A stretch of 36,864 bases of DNA. It comes from a bacterium (GTDB taxonomy: Bacteria > UBA8248). The translations under genes were made by a program, and so were the position numbers. Below are positions 17,598-24,867 of the stretch, one piece after another. Location: the NCBI GenBank assembly GCA_022828125.1, contig JAJEJD010000011.1, positions 1-36,864 on the forward strand, read 5' to 3'. Each line of letters opens with the position of its first letter. Position 1 is the first letter of the stretch. The notes under the pieces are model-generated. The model was not told the origin of the DNA. It ran no database searches and was given only the letters and a program-made list of their open reading frames with translations.

Positions 17598-17807
17598 CGC
17601 ACACTCCCTGGACACGGCGCAATAGTGAGACTCAAAAGGCGCTGACAGTTTCTATTCTTCACCAAACCTCCTCCCTGCACAACTGGCGCCGAAGTCCGGG
17701 ATCGCCGCGCAAGCTGCGGCTCAAAGACCCCCGCGGTTCCAAAAATCCGCGTTTCATCGGAGAATGGGTCATTCTCAAGAAACCCGAATCCCGAAAGGAG
17801 CGAAGCC

Positions 17808-18458
17808 GTGTCCCGCGTACCCATGCTCGAATCAGGCGCCGACGACCCCGTCGTGAACCACCTCTTCGACCACGCGAGCGTTCTGCTGAACCGAATCCCC
17901 AACGCCTGGCGCGTGATGGCGAACCAGCCCTACATCACGAAGTTCATGCTGCCGCTCACCTCATCGCTCCTGCGTCAGGGGCTGGGCTCGGCCCTCGACA
18001 CCAGGACGAAGGAGCTGGCCATCATCAATACCAGCCGGCTCAACAACTGCGCCTACTGACTGGCGCACAACACGCCGGTTGGTCAATCGGTGGGCATCAC
18101 GGAGACGGATATAGCCGCCATCAGCGAGGGCGATTACAGTCCTTTCACAGAGAAAGAGCGCGCCGTCCTGCTCTGGGCGGAACACGTGACTCTCAATACA
18201 GCGAGGGAGCGGGACGATATCTTCGAGGAGGTCAAGCGACATTTCACCGACTCTGAAATCGTGGAACTCACCATGGTCATCACCTATTTCAACATGAGGA
18301 ACAAGTTCAACGACGCGCTGGGAATCCCCATCGAGGCGCAAGATGAGATCGACAGGAACAAGATACGCCGGAAAAATCCCGACGACCTCAAGGCCTATCT
18401 CGAAGCCCTGCTCGCCGACTGGCCGGATGAATTCCCCGAAGTGGGAAGCGGCGCATGA
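17808..18458 (+). CDS. Carboxymuconolactone decarboxylase/AhpD-like protein, probable selenoprotein (Cys-x-x-Sec)
   Basis: Single reading frame of 216 codons interrupted only by TGA at 18057-18059. The TGA falls exactly on the second cysteine of the family's redox motif: NNCAY-TGA-LAHNT, where homologs read CxxCxxxH. Reading TGA as selenocysteine gives Cys81-Ala-Tyr-Sec84-Leu-Ala-His87. Sequence on both sides is well-conserved CMD family (LDTRTKELAIINTSRLNNC before; FTEKERAVLLWAEHVT and FTDSEIVELTMVITYFNMRN after), so the frame is under selection past the TGA. A hairpin with a GGUC loop follows 22 bases after the TGA, as expected for a bacterial SECIS. GTG start at 17808 with AAGGAG eight bases upstream. 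The stop overlaps an ATG (ATGA) of an amidohydrolase 5' fragment. Members act as peroxidase-linked disulfide reductases or decarboxylases. The alternative is a nonsense mutation. Confidence 0.85.
18071..18094 (+). promoter_or_regulatory. Candidate bacterial SECIS hairpin
   Basis: Immediately downstream of the in-frame TGA (18057-18059). CGCCGGUU (18073-18080) pairs with AAUCGGUG (18085-18092) as eight consecutive pairs including two G-U wobbles, closing a four-base loop GGUC (18081-18084). The loop guanines lie 22-23 bases after the TGA, inside the distance normal for bacterial SECIS elements. The GGUC loop and flanking CGGUU/AAUCGGU resemble the E. coli fdhF element as I remember it. It would recruit SelB with Sec-tRNA to recode the UGA. 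It lies within the coding frame and encodes TPVGQSV, so it is compatible with translation. Confidence 0.75.
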
Positions 18459-18512
18459 CGAAAACGCTCATCCGAAACGCGACGGTTCTCTCGATGGATC
18501 CCGAGAACTTCG
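18424..18512 (+). repeat. Direct repeat, left copy (end of CMD gene plus start of amidohydrolase)
   Basis: About 89 bases that recur at 19197-19285 with a constant offset of 773 and some ten substitutions. The copy spans the last codons of the CMD gene (DEFPEVGSGA), the ATGA overlap, and the first codons of an amidohydrolase. Confidence 0.85.
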
Positions 18513-18643
18513 GTATACGTCGTTTCTGGCAAACGGAGGCATTATCTGCTACAAGACGCCGTGTGGCCCGGGACAGTGTCGGGTGCTGCCGCAAAACCTC
18601 ATCCATTATCCCGATTCCCGTGCAAAGAAAATGAAAAGAAAGT
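18455..18643 (+). pseudogene. Amidohydrolase 5' fragment, truncated
   Basis: ATG at 18455 overlaps the CMD stop (ATGA). The first 18 codons, MTKTLIRNATVLSMDPEN, match the full amidohydrolase at 19228 (MTKTLIRNAAILSMDPEV). After about 18512 homology stops, and the frame runs through unrelated sequence to a TGA near 18643. It is the decapitated start of a second amidohydrolase copy. The rest of the gap to 18672 shows nothing recognisable. Confidence 0.7.
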
Positions 18644-18672
18644 AAATTGGAAGTGATATTCGGCAACGGCGC

Positions 18673-18924
18673 ATGAAAACGACGCGATATTTCGAAGAAC
18701 AGGTTTTGCGCAAGCGACCATACATTGATCGCGAATGGTGCGCCGAGGTCATCAGCGCACCTCTTCGCCGCGAGGAACAACAGGATGGCCGGTTCCGTTT
18801 CTGGGGAGAAATTCAGCAATCCGGTAAAGATGCTCCACGAATCCTCCGCGTGATTACGCTTACTGATGGAGAAACCGTGCACAACGCCTTCTTCGATCGC
18901 GGATTCAGAAAGGATGTGCCATGA
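18673..18924 (+). CDS. DUF4258-like small protein (putative toxin-antitoxin partner)
   Basis: 83-residue protein ending in a typical block, ILRVITLTDGETVHNAFFDRGF, with RFRFWGEI in the middle. This pattern belongs to small proteins commonly paired with DUF2283 proteins and tentatively placed with DUF4258-type toxins; the assignment is by memory of the motif. The stop overlaps the next start (ATGA at 18921-18924), so the pair is translationally coupled. Only a weak purine stretch precedes ATG 18673. The pair sits between the two copies of the CMD/amidohydrolase direct repeat, so it was probably acquired. Confidence 0.72.
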   Translation: MKTTRYFEEQVLRKRPYIDREWCAEVISAPLRREEQQDGRFRFWGEIQQSGKDAPRILRVITLTDGETVHNAFFDRGFRKDVP

Positions 18925-19136
18925 AACTTCATTATTATCCCGAAACCGATAGCCTCTATATCGAGTTCAGAACCGAACCAGGTACGGAAACGCGCGAAGT
19001 TTCCGACGGACTCAATGTGGACATCGCCGCCGATGGTGGCGTGGTCGGCTTCGACATTGACCACGCGTCGCGGCGGATCGACTTATCCACACTGGAAACC
19101 GAAGCACTGCCTCTTCACTCCATAAAAGCCGTCTGA
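18921..19136 (+). CDS. DUF2283 domain-containing protein
   Basis: 71-residue protein with the DUF2283 pattern: KLHYYPETDSLYIEF at the start, then REVSDGLNVDIAADGGVVGFDIDHAS. Many are found downstream of a DUF4258-like gene in a toxin-antitoxin-like pair; a direct demonstration of function is not known to me. ATG at 18921 lies within the preceding stop. The sequence 19137-19196 that follows is non-coding, then a fragment of a CMD 3' end (DEFPEAGSGA, stop 19229-19231) precedes the amidohydrolase. Confidence 0.85.
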   Translation: MKLHYYPETDSLYIEFRTEPGTETREVSDGLNVDIAADGGVVGFDIDHASRRIDLSTLETEALPLHSIKAV

Positions 19137-19196
19137 TATATGGCGCGGAAATCGAACACCCTCAAAATCACTGGTCCATGAAAAAGCCCTCCGAAT

Positions 19197-19285
19197 CCGA
19201 TGAATTCCCCGAGGCGGGAAGCGGCGCATGACGAAAACGCTCATCCGAAACGCTGCAATCCTCTCGATGGACCCCGAGGTCGGGG
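19197..19285 (+). repeat. Direct repeat, right copy
   Basis: Right partner of 18424-18512. It carries a CMD 3' remnant in frame (DEFPEAGSGA then TGA) and the real amidohydrolase start at 19228. Together the two copies bracket the DUF4258/DUF2283 pair. Confidence 0.85.
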
Positions 19286-20574
19286 AGATCGAAAGCGGCG
19301 ACGTCCTGATCGAGAACGGGCTGATTTCCGCAGTGGGTGAAAACCTCCCGGAAGCCGATGCGGAGACCATCGACGCGGCGGGCATGATCCTCCTGCCCGG
19401 CCTCATCAACGCCCACATGCACACCTGGCAGACCGCGCTTCGAGGCCTTGGCGGAGACTGGGGCGGGCGCAGCTATTTCGAGATCGCGCACGAAACCCTC
19501 GCCCCGCGCTACCGGCCCGAGGACGTCTACATCGCGACGCTGGTGGGCGCGTGGGCGCAGATCGAAGCGGGAACCACGGCGCTGTTCGACTGGTGCCACA
19601 ACAACCCCACCCCCGAGCACACCGACGCCGGAATCGACGCGCTGTTCGACTCCGGCATCCGCGCTCTTTTCGGGCACGGAACGCCCAAGCCGAAGCCCAA
19701 AGAGGGCGAGCCTCATTATTCGCAGATCCCGCATCCGGCGAGCGAGATCAAGCGGCTGCGGACGGGACGCCTGGCCAGTGACGATGGGCTCATCACGCTG
19801 GCGATGGCCATTCTTGGAGCCGACTACTCCCCCCTCGAAGTGGCGCTCCACGACATGTGCCTGGCGCGCGAATACGGGCTTTTATCGAGCGCCCACATCT
19901 GGGGCGACGCGAGCAGAAAGGTGAAGGGCGGCTACCACACGCTGGCCGAAGAGGGCGTTCTCGGCCCCGATCACAACCTCGTGCACTGCAACTACGTGGA
20001 CGATGAGGAGTTGAAAATCATCATCGACTCGGGCGCCTCCATCACGGCCACCCCCTCCGCCGAGATGCAGACGAACCGGGGCGAGGCCGTCTGCGGGCGC
20101 GTGAGCGCGCTGGGCGGCAGGCCGTCGCTCGGCGTGGACCTGGAGACCTACGTCAGCGGGAACATGCTCCACGCCATGCGCCACGCTTTACAAGTGCAGC
20201 GGATTTTCGACAACCGCCGCCTGGATGAGAACACCTACCGCGCGCCCGCACTCTCTTTTTCGGCGCGCGACGCGCTCGCGTGGGCCACCATCAACAACGC
20301 CCACGCGATGGGCATGGCGGAGAGAATCGGCTCGGTCACGCCCGGCAAGCAGGCCGACCTCATCCTCATCCGAAAAGACGGCCTCAATATGACGCCCGCA
20401 GGAGACGCCGCCCGCGCCGTCGTCTTCTATGCGGAGCGCTCGGACGTGGATACCGTCTTCATCGCCGGAAAGAAGGTGAAGGCGGGCGGTGAGCTGCTCG
20501 TCGACTCAGGAAAAATCGCAAAAGCGAAGGAACGGCTCGCCGAATCCGCGCGCTGGATCACGGGAGGGGATTGA
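19228..20574 (+). CDS. Amidohydrolase family protein (SsnA/AtzA/TrzA-like)
   Basis: 448-residue metal-dependent amidohydrolase of the cytosine deaminase/atrazine chlorohydrolase subgroup, which removes amino, chloro or similar groups from heterocycles or acts on amidines. Metal ligands are visible: His63 and His65 in NAHMHTWQ, His223 in SSAHIWG, His253 in LVHCNYVDD, and Asp304 in LGVDLETYVS. The C-terminal beta-sandwich returns with GSVTPGKQADLILI. All residues needed for a mononuclear site appear intact. ATG at 19228 overlaps the stop of the CMD remnant (ATGA), reflecting an ancestral CMD-amidohydrolase operon now separated by the inserted pair. Substrate unknown. Confidence 0.92.
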   Translation: MTKTLIRNAAILSMDPEVGEIESGDVLIENGLISAVGENLPEADAETIDAAGMILLPGLINAHMHTWQTALRGLGGDWGGRSYFEIAHETLAPRYRPEDVYIATLVGAWAQIEAGTTALFDWCHNNPTPEHTDAGIDALFDSGIRALFGHGTPKPKPKEGEPHYSQIPHPASEIKRLRTGRLASDDGLITLAMAILGADYSPLEVALHDMCLAREYGLLSSAHIWGDASRKVKGGYHTLAEEGVLGPDHNLVHCNYVDDEELKIIIDSGASITATPSAEMQTNRGEAVCGRVSALGGRPSLGVDLETYVSGNMLHAMRHALQVQRIFDNRRLDENTYRAPALSFSARDALAWATINNAHAMGMAERIGSVTPGKQADLILIRKDGLNMTPAGDAARAVVFYAERSDVDTVFIAGKKVKAGGELLVDSGKIAKAKERLAESARWITGGD

Positions 20575-20617
20575 AGCGGAGATGGGTACTGCTTCCGATA
20601 GCCCGCAGAAGGATTGC

Positions 20618-20711
20618 GCAGGGACGGACCTCCGCGCGCATCCTGAACACGAAGGTGCGGTCCGTGAACAGGCCGAACGTTGGGAGACAGACGCGGAGGC
20701 CGACCCTACGC
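20618..20711. repeat. GTAGGG-ended palindromic repeat family C, copy
   Basis: Outer arms GCAGGGACGGACCTCCGCG (20618-20636) and CGCGGAGGCCGACCCTACGC (20692-20711) are imperfect reverse complements. The ends resemble the element at 6588-6688. Non-coding, after the amidohydrolase stop. Confidence 0.6.
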
Positions 20712-20737
20712 AATGTGCGGTTCTGATGGTCATGCCT

Positions 20738-20762
20738 CCCACCCCCATTTGGTGAGGGTGGG
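20738..20762 (+). terminator. Hairpin downstream of amidohydrolase, possible terminator
   Basis: CCCACCC (20738-20744) and GGGTGGG (20756-20762) form a seven-pair stem with an 11-base loop, between the amidohydrolase stop and the convergent protease gene. No clear U-run follows, so intrinsic termination is uncertain. Confidence 0.35.
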
Positions 20763-20785
20763 GGATGATTCTTTGTTGGCAAACA

Positions 20786-22348
20786 TCAAGTCCACAAAGA
20801 TCGAATTTTTTTCCACAATTTCTTTCCAGCCCTTCTAACTAACTTAACTTGTTGGTTGAGAATGAGTGTTGTAGCTCCCGTTCCCATTGGCACGGGAATC
20901 CCACCGACTCGTGTGACACATGGCTGAGCGCTAAACCAAGTGGAAATTGCTAGCGCAGCAGCACGTCCAGAGGGGCTTATTTTCGATGACTTCATGGACC
21001 GAGCTAGGTCTTCCAACAACTGCGCATCACAACCACAGTCAAAATAGCCTTTCCGACCATAGCATTTGTCATGTTCCATGCAGGCTCGGTCAACATCATC
21101 GATGGGTTCTCCTGAACCATGACCGGGGCCACACCAGTTTCCATAAACGGGCAATCCATCTTCCGGCGATGATTGTGTATTTTCTGCTTGTCGGAGTAAT
21201 TCCTTTTGGCTGACTGTTAGTCGCCACTCCAAGGTGCTGAGCCGACTCAAAACCTCATTCCATAATTCTTCATCATCGACCAAAGTCGAAATATTGTCGA
21301 CAAATGAAACATTCAATTTATCCAAAACACTATGAATGTTGCAGGCAAGTGCATGTTCGGCAGAAGGAGCAGGATTTGTTTCACCGGCAAAGTGGAGACC
21401 GACGGCAATATCTGTCTCATGTTCACCCCCATCGATTAGCCAAATACTGCCAGAGTCACCACCTTTACTAATCTCTCCGTCAATCGGGGGTTTGTTGGGG
21501 TTAGGGCGAATTTCAAAACAACCTATCTCACGCACACCTACAACACCGCCATAATTTATATTCACTGTAACTCCTACACGGGTCACGACACCGAATGTAA
21601 CTCCCGTCGTTCTGCCTGATTTGACCACAGTATCTCCAAGACTTACTTTGGCCACGCGTGTAGGCACAACATTCAGTTCAAGTATCTCTTCAGTAAATCT
21701 GCGATTTTCGATACTGGCGATAGCACAGTCCCCCGCTAACCCTAAATGGCTGCGTACTAAACGCCCAATCCGATTATTCTCGGTGTCGCTGCTATCAATC
21801 GGACCTGGTTGTACAATGTCATCACTGGCCGAGTCTCCTGAGCTGTCAAGGACATGCCAGTTGCTGAGAAGTAAGGGGTCGCCTGATTTATTGTCATATA
21901 CGATCGCACCGACCGTTCCGGCTGTGCCAAACTTATGGCTAACGCTGATTCCGGGAACAATTGGGTCCATCCGACTACGTCGCTGCTCGTATGGGGTTAA
22001 CTCCGCCTGTCTTAACTCTGTTTCAGGGTCGGAGACAATTTCGTAGGTCGTCTGGAAAGAACGTTCTATTACCTGGACCTGTACTTCTGTTCCATCTTCA
22101 ATTTGAAATGATTCTGGTAGTGGAGAAATATTATTTTCTTGAAGCGCTTCCAGTGTTAATTTCTGAGCAACCGTAAATTGAATGCACAATTCCTCGGTCG
22201 CTTCGAACTGACCAGTTTCTTCATTGAATCTTTGGCGATACCCAACGCCAACTGACGTTACTCCGGGAGTCTTCAAGTAACGCTGAGCCTTCTGACGAAC
22301 TAATTCAACAAGCGCCTGCTGACGTTTGAGAGATTGGTTTTCATTCAT
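20786..22348 (-). CDS. Trypsin-like serine protease fused to a phospholipase A2-like domain
   Basis: 520-residue protein without signal peptide. Residues about 25-100 are a beta-rich leader (VTSVGVGYRQR, ELCIQFTVAQK) like the N-terminal part of Nal1-type bacterial trypsins. Residues 130-345 form a chymotrypsin-fold protease with an intact triad: His165 (SNWHVL), Asp207 (GDCAIASI), Ser299 (GGDSGSIW). Residues 395-480 hold a phospholipase A2 signature: Ca-loop YGNWCGPGHG (402-411) and active site DRACMEHDKCYG with His426/Asp427, plus several cysteines. The C-terminus (KLVRRAGKKLWKKIRSLW) is strongly basic with spaced aromatics, suiting membrane contact. ATG 22348 has AGGAGGG upstream. Its codons are much AT-richer than its neighbours', so it is probably transferred. 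Domain identities are seen; a toxin or immunity-effector role is inference. Confidence 0.85.
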   Translation of the reverse strand: MNENQSLKRQQALVELVRQKAQRYLKTPGVTSVGVGYRQRFNEETGQFEATEELCIQFTVAQKLTLEALQENNISPLPESFQIEDGTEVQVQVIERSFQTTYEIVSDPETELRQAELTPYEQRRSRMDPIVPGISVSHKFGTAGTVGAIVYDNKSGDPLLLSNWHVLDSSGDSASDDIVQPGPIDSSDTENNRIGRLVRSHLGLAGDCAIASIENRRFTEEILELNVVPTRVAKVSLGDTVVKSGRTTGVTFGVVTRVGVTVNINYGGVVGVREIGCFEIRPNPNKPPIDGEISKGGDSGSIWLIDGGEHETDIAVGLHFAGETNPAPSAEHALACNIHSVLDKLNVSFVDNISTLVDDEELWNEVLSRLSTLEWRLTVSQKELLRQAENTQSSPEDGLPVYGNWCGPGHGSGEPIDDVDRACMEHDKCYGRKGYFDCGCDAQLLEDLARSMKSSKISPSGRAAALAISTWFSAQPCVTRVGGIPVPMGTGATTLILNQQVKLVRRAGKKLWKKIRSLWT

Positions 22349-22756
22349 ACTGTTTCCCTCCTGATATATAAAGTGCTAGCTCTTGGGATGCCAAGTTTAG
22401 TTCTCATTTTATATGCAATGTAATTTGCATTATATTAATGTCAATATGGATAAATGTCAATTTGCTTAAGAAACCAACCCAATAATCTACTCGCCAGCCG
22501 TGATTCCACACGCCACCAGCCATAAACGAACAATCCTGCACCCCGAAAGCTGCCCGCAAGCGCGTGAATCATCATTCAGGTTTGGGAGATGGTTGTAAGA
22601 CAAAGATGTGGTGCGGAACGACCAACAGACCGACCCACCCGCAAACGGGCGCATCTTACCACCGGCCATCGAAATGCCAGGAAATTTGTTCTATGGGTTC
22701 TTTTGGGAGATTACAGGATCAGAGGAGGTGAAACCCTTTACCGTCGATACGCACCA
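22349..22756. other. AT-rich leader region upstream of the protease-phospholipase gene; otherwise empty
   Basis: 22349-22480 is markedly AT-rich and probably holds the promoter of the 520-residue gene on the minus strand. It contains the palindrome at 22413-22430 and a nearby direct repeat TGTCAAT (around 22439 and 22456). From 22480 to the RelE stop at 22757 base composition returns to host-like, and I see no convincing gene; short open frames lack family features or ribosome-binding sites. Confidence 0.5.
22413..22430. promoter_or_regulatory. Palindrome ATGCAA-N6-TTGCAT, candidate operator
   Basis: Perfect six-base inverted repeat with a six-base spacer (TGTAAT), 65 bases upstream of the protease-phospholipase ATG in an AT-rich stretch. 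Symmetry and position suit a dimeric repressor or promoter element, but no regulator is encoded next to it. Confidence 0.4.
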
Positions 22757-23050
22757 TCAACCCCCGTTGTTCCGGGCGCCGCGTCTGCGTCCATCGCCGC
22801 TGCGGCCGCTGCGCCAGCGGGTGACGTGAATGACCAGAACGACCAGGGCGTCTTCCTGCACTTCATAAATCACGCGGAAGTCACCGACAAGGAGCCGCCT
22901 GAGCCCCCGCTCCTCGCCCTTGAGCGCACTACCAAGCAAAGGGTTATCCGCCAGCCGATCGATAGCCTCGACAATTCGCGTGCGATCCGCCTGTTCGAGG
23001 CGTTCCAAGTCACTGACAGCGCTGCGTTTAATTTTTATCGAGAAATTCAC
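22757..23050 (-). CDS. RelE/ParE family toxin
   Basis: 97-residue RelE/ParE-superfamily toxin. Family features: SIKIKRSAVSDLERL at the start, RIVEAIDRLADNPL, and the core GLRRLLVGDFRVIYEV followed by VLVIHVTRW. Members cleave mRNA at the ribosome or inhibit gyrase. The C-terminus continues with a Gly/Arg-rich tail (SGRSGDGRRRGARNNGG) beyond the usual HR end, perhaps from frame drift. It overlaps the antitoxin gene by 23 bases, the antitoxin being upstream. Confidence 0.88.
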   Translation of the reverse strand: MNFSIKIKRSAVSDLERLEQADRTRIVEAIDRLADNPLLGSALKGEERGLRRLLVGDFRVIYEVQEDALVVLVIHVTRWRSGRSGDGRRRGARNNGG

Positions 23051-23249
23051 GCCTTACCTGATCCCAGTCGAGCACCGGATCGTTCGGGTCGCGCAGCCGA
23101 TCCACGGCTACCGAAAGATCGTCGAATTCTTCTAGATAACGCTCGATCGCCTGACGGATGATTTCTGCCCGGCTCCGCTTGAGCCGGTTCGCCGCCTCAT
23201 CCAGCGCATCGACCACCTCATTGGGCAAACGTGCGGTGATTTGAGTCAT
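23028..23249 (-). CDS. Ribbon-helix-helix antitoxin (CopG/RHH family)
   Basis: 73-residue protein with an N-terminal beta strand TQITARLPNEVVDALDEAA and helices LKRSRAEIIRQAIERYLEE, the classic ribbon-helix-helix DNA-binding dimer. The C-terminal half (RDPNDPVLDWDQVRREF) would wrap the toxin. ATG 23249 is preceded by GGTGGGAG. The pair likely represses its own promoter; a loose inverted repeat lies just upstream. Confidence 0.9.
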   Translation of the reverse strand: MTQITARLPNEVVDALDEAANRLKRSRAEIIRQAIERYLEEFDDLSVAVDRLRDPNDPVLDWDQVRREFLDKN

Positions 23250-23268
23250 GATGCTCCCACCTCAATGT

Positions 23269-23288
23269 GATGTCAAATACATTACATC
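23269..23288. promoter_or_regulatory. Candidate RHH operator
   Basis: GATGT (23269-23273) and ACATC (23284-23288) are inverted around ten bases, with ATGT/ACAT nested inside, 20 bases upstream of the antitoxin ATG. Such half-sites are typical of RHH autoregulation, but the symmetry is short. Confidence 0.35.
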
Positions 23289-23349
23289 CTGGCGGCTTTT
23301 GAGTCAACATAAAAATACGATCATTCTATCATCCTATCAGCCTACCACT

Positions 23350-24813
23350 TCAATATCCATCATCCCCGTAATCCCCCGGCGTGGGGGTGGCGCCTATCTG
23401 GGCGTTTTCGATGACGTGTTCGCGTCCGCCGAGGCGCTCGATGAGCGCCGCCTGATCGCGCTTGGCGCGCCTGTCCACCTCTTCGGGGTCGAGAATATCG
23501 CGCAGAGCGCTTTCGAGTTCGGCGATGATCTCCTCACTCTCCGGCTTTCCGGCGAGGTCGTCCTGCTCCTCGGGGTCCGCTTCCAGATCGTACAACTCGG
23601 GCGGATAGCCCACGTAGTGGATGTATTTCTTCTTGCCCTTGCGGATGAGGTAGGCCGCGGTCTCCGCACCCGAGGCGTGGTATTCGCTGAAGACGACTCT
23701 TTCCGCGTCATAGGGCGCGCGGGCGATTCCGTACAGCGAGCGGCCCTCGCGGCTCTTGTCCTCCTCATCGGGCGCAACGCCCACCGATTCGAGGATGGTG
23801 GGATAAAAATCGAGCAGCGATACGGGCGTTTCGACCACCGCGCCCGCTTCGACGTCCGGCCCCGCCATCATGAGCGGCACGGCGGCCGATTCCTGGTACA
23901 TCGTGCCCTTGCCCCAGGTGCCCCGCGCGCCCAGGTTCTCGCCGTGATCGCTGGCGAAGATGACGCGGGTGGAATCCGCGAGGCCCGCGCGTTCCAGGCT
24001 CTCCAGCACGCGGCCCACCTGATCGTCCAGAAACGTGCAAAGCCCGAAATAAGAAGCGATGGCGACGCGCCTTCGCTCATCGTCGAAAAAGTCGTCCGAA
24101 GGCACGTATCTGCGGTACGCCTCTATCCACGGATGCGGCGGGCGGCCGTCGAGCGCGTGGGCTTTGGGCATGGGCACGGCGTCTGTCGGGTACATGTCGA
24201 AATACTTCTTCGGCGCCATCAGGGGGAAATGGGGCGATACGAAGGAGACGAAAGTCATCCAGGGTTTCCCGGGGCCGCCATGTTTTTCCGCCTCGTTCTC
24301 GAGCCACGCGCAGGCGTTCCCGGCGATGTCCAGATCGTAGTTCGTATAGCTCGTCTCGCCGGGGCCGATCTCGCGCGCGAGCTTGTCCGCCTTCTGGACG
24401 ATCAACTCATCGCGAATGGAGCCCAGCACGCTGCCCACGCCGCCGTCGCGCGCGTGCATGGGAACGATCTGCTCATCGAAGCCGGTGGGGTCCGTCGTGT
24501 TCCTGTAGTGGAGCTTGCCGATAGAGGTGACGCGGTGGCCCTCGGCCTGCAGACGATGCCCCCAGCCCGTCGGCTCGCCCGTATAGGGGCTCGCGTTGTC
24601 CCAACAGCCGATCTCGTGCACGTAGCGGCCCGTGGCGAAGCTCGCCCGCGCGGCCGTGCAGATCGGAGAATTCGTATAGGCGCCCGTAAAGCGGACGCCC
24701 GAGGCCGCCAGGCGGTCGATGTTCGGCGTTCTTACGATCGAATGGCCGTAGCAGCCGAGCGTTTTGACGCTCAACTCATCCGCCATGATGACGAGCAGGT
24801 TCATCGGTTTCAT
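23350..24813 (-). CDS. Sulfatase (type I, formylglycine-dependent)
   Basis: 487-residue alkaline-phosphatase-superfamily sulfatase, hydrolysing sulfate (or phosphonate) esters with a formylglycine made from cysteine by FGE. It opens with MNLLVIMADEL (metal site) and TPNIDRLAASGVRFTGAY. The modification motif is CTAAR (Cys52 to Arg56) in NSPICTAARASFATGRY, fitting C-x-A-x-R. GKLHYRN and FASDHGENLGARGTWGKGTMYQESAAVPLM supply the conserved lysine and second metal site. No signal peptide is seen, so it is probably cytoplasmic, as for choline-sulfatase-like enzymes. It follows the MBL gene by 54 bases and closes the HIBADH-MBL-sulfatase unit. Substrate unknown. Confidence 0.92.
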   Translation of the reverse strand: MKPMNLLVIMADELSVKTLGCYGHSIVRTPNIDRLAASGVRFTGAYTNSPICTAARASFATGRYVHEIGCWDNASPYTGEPTGWGHRLQAEGHRVTSIGKLHYRNTTDPTGFDEQIVPMHARDGGVGSVLGSIRDELIVQKADKLAREIGPGETSYTNYDLDIAGNACAWLENEAEKHGGPGKPWMTFVSFVSPHFPLMAPKKYFDMYPTDAVPMPKAHALDGRPPHPWIEAYRRYVPSDDFFDDERRRVAIASYFGLCTFLDDQVGRVLESLERAGLADSTRVIFASDHGENLGARGTWGKGTMYQESAAVPLMMAGPDVEAGAVVETPVSLLDFYPTILESVGVAPDEEDKSREGRSLYGIARAPYDAERVVFSEYHASGAETAAYLIRKGKKKYIHYVGYPPELYDLEADPEEQDDLAGKPESEEIIAELESALRDILDPEEVDRRAKRDQAALIERLGGREHVIENAQIGATPTPGDYGDDGY

Positions 24814-24867
24814 CGCAAAATCTCTCTCATCCTCCGGTGAATACGTCAGATGTACGCGGCGTTCGCC

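Noticed and set aside
18057-18059. TGA as a simple nonsense mutation (pseudogene)
   Set aside because: It falls on the catalytic Cys, the frame stays conserved after it, and a SECIS-like hairpin follows. Not excluded, but less likely.
17011-22665. Short match ACGGGCGCATCTTnCCACC at about 17013 and 22645
   Set aside because: Only about 20 bases in unrelated contexts; may be chance.
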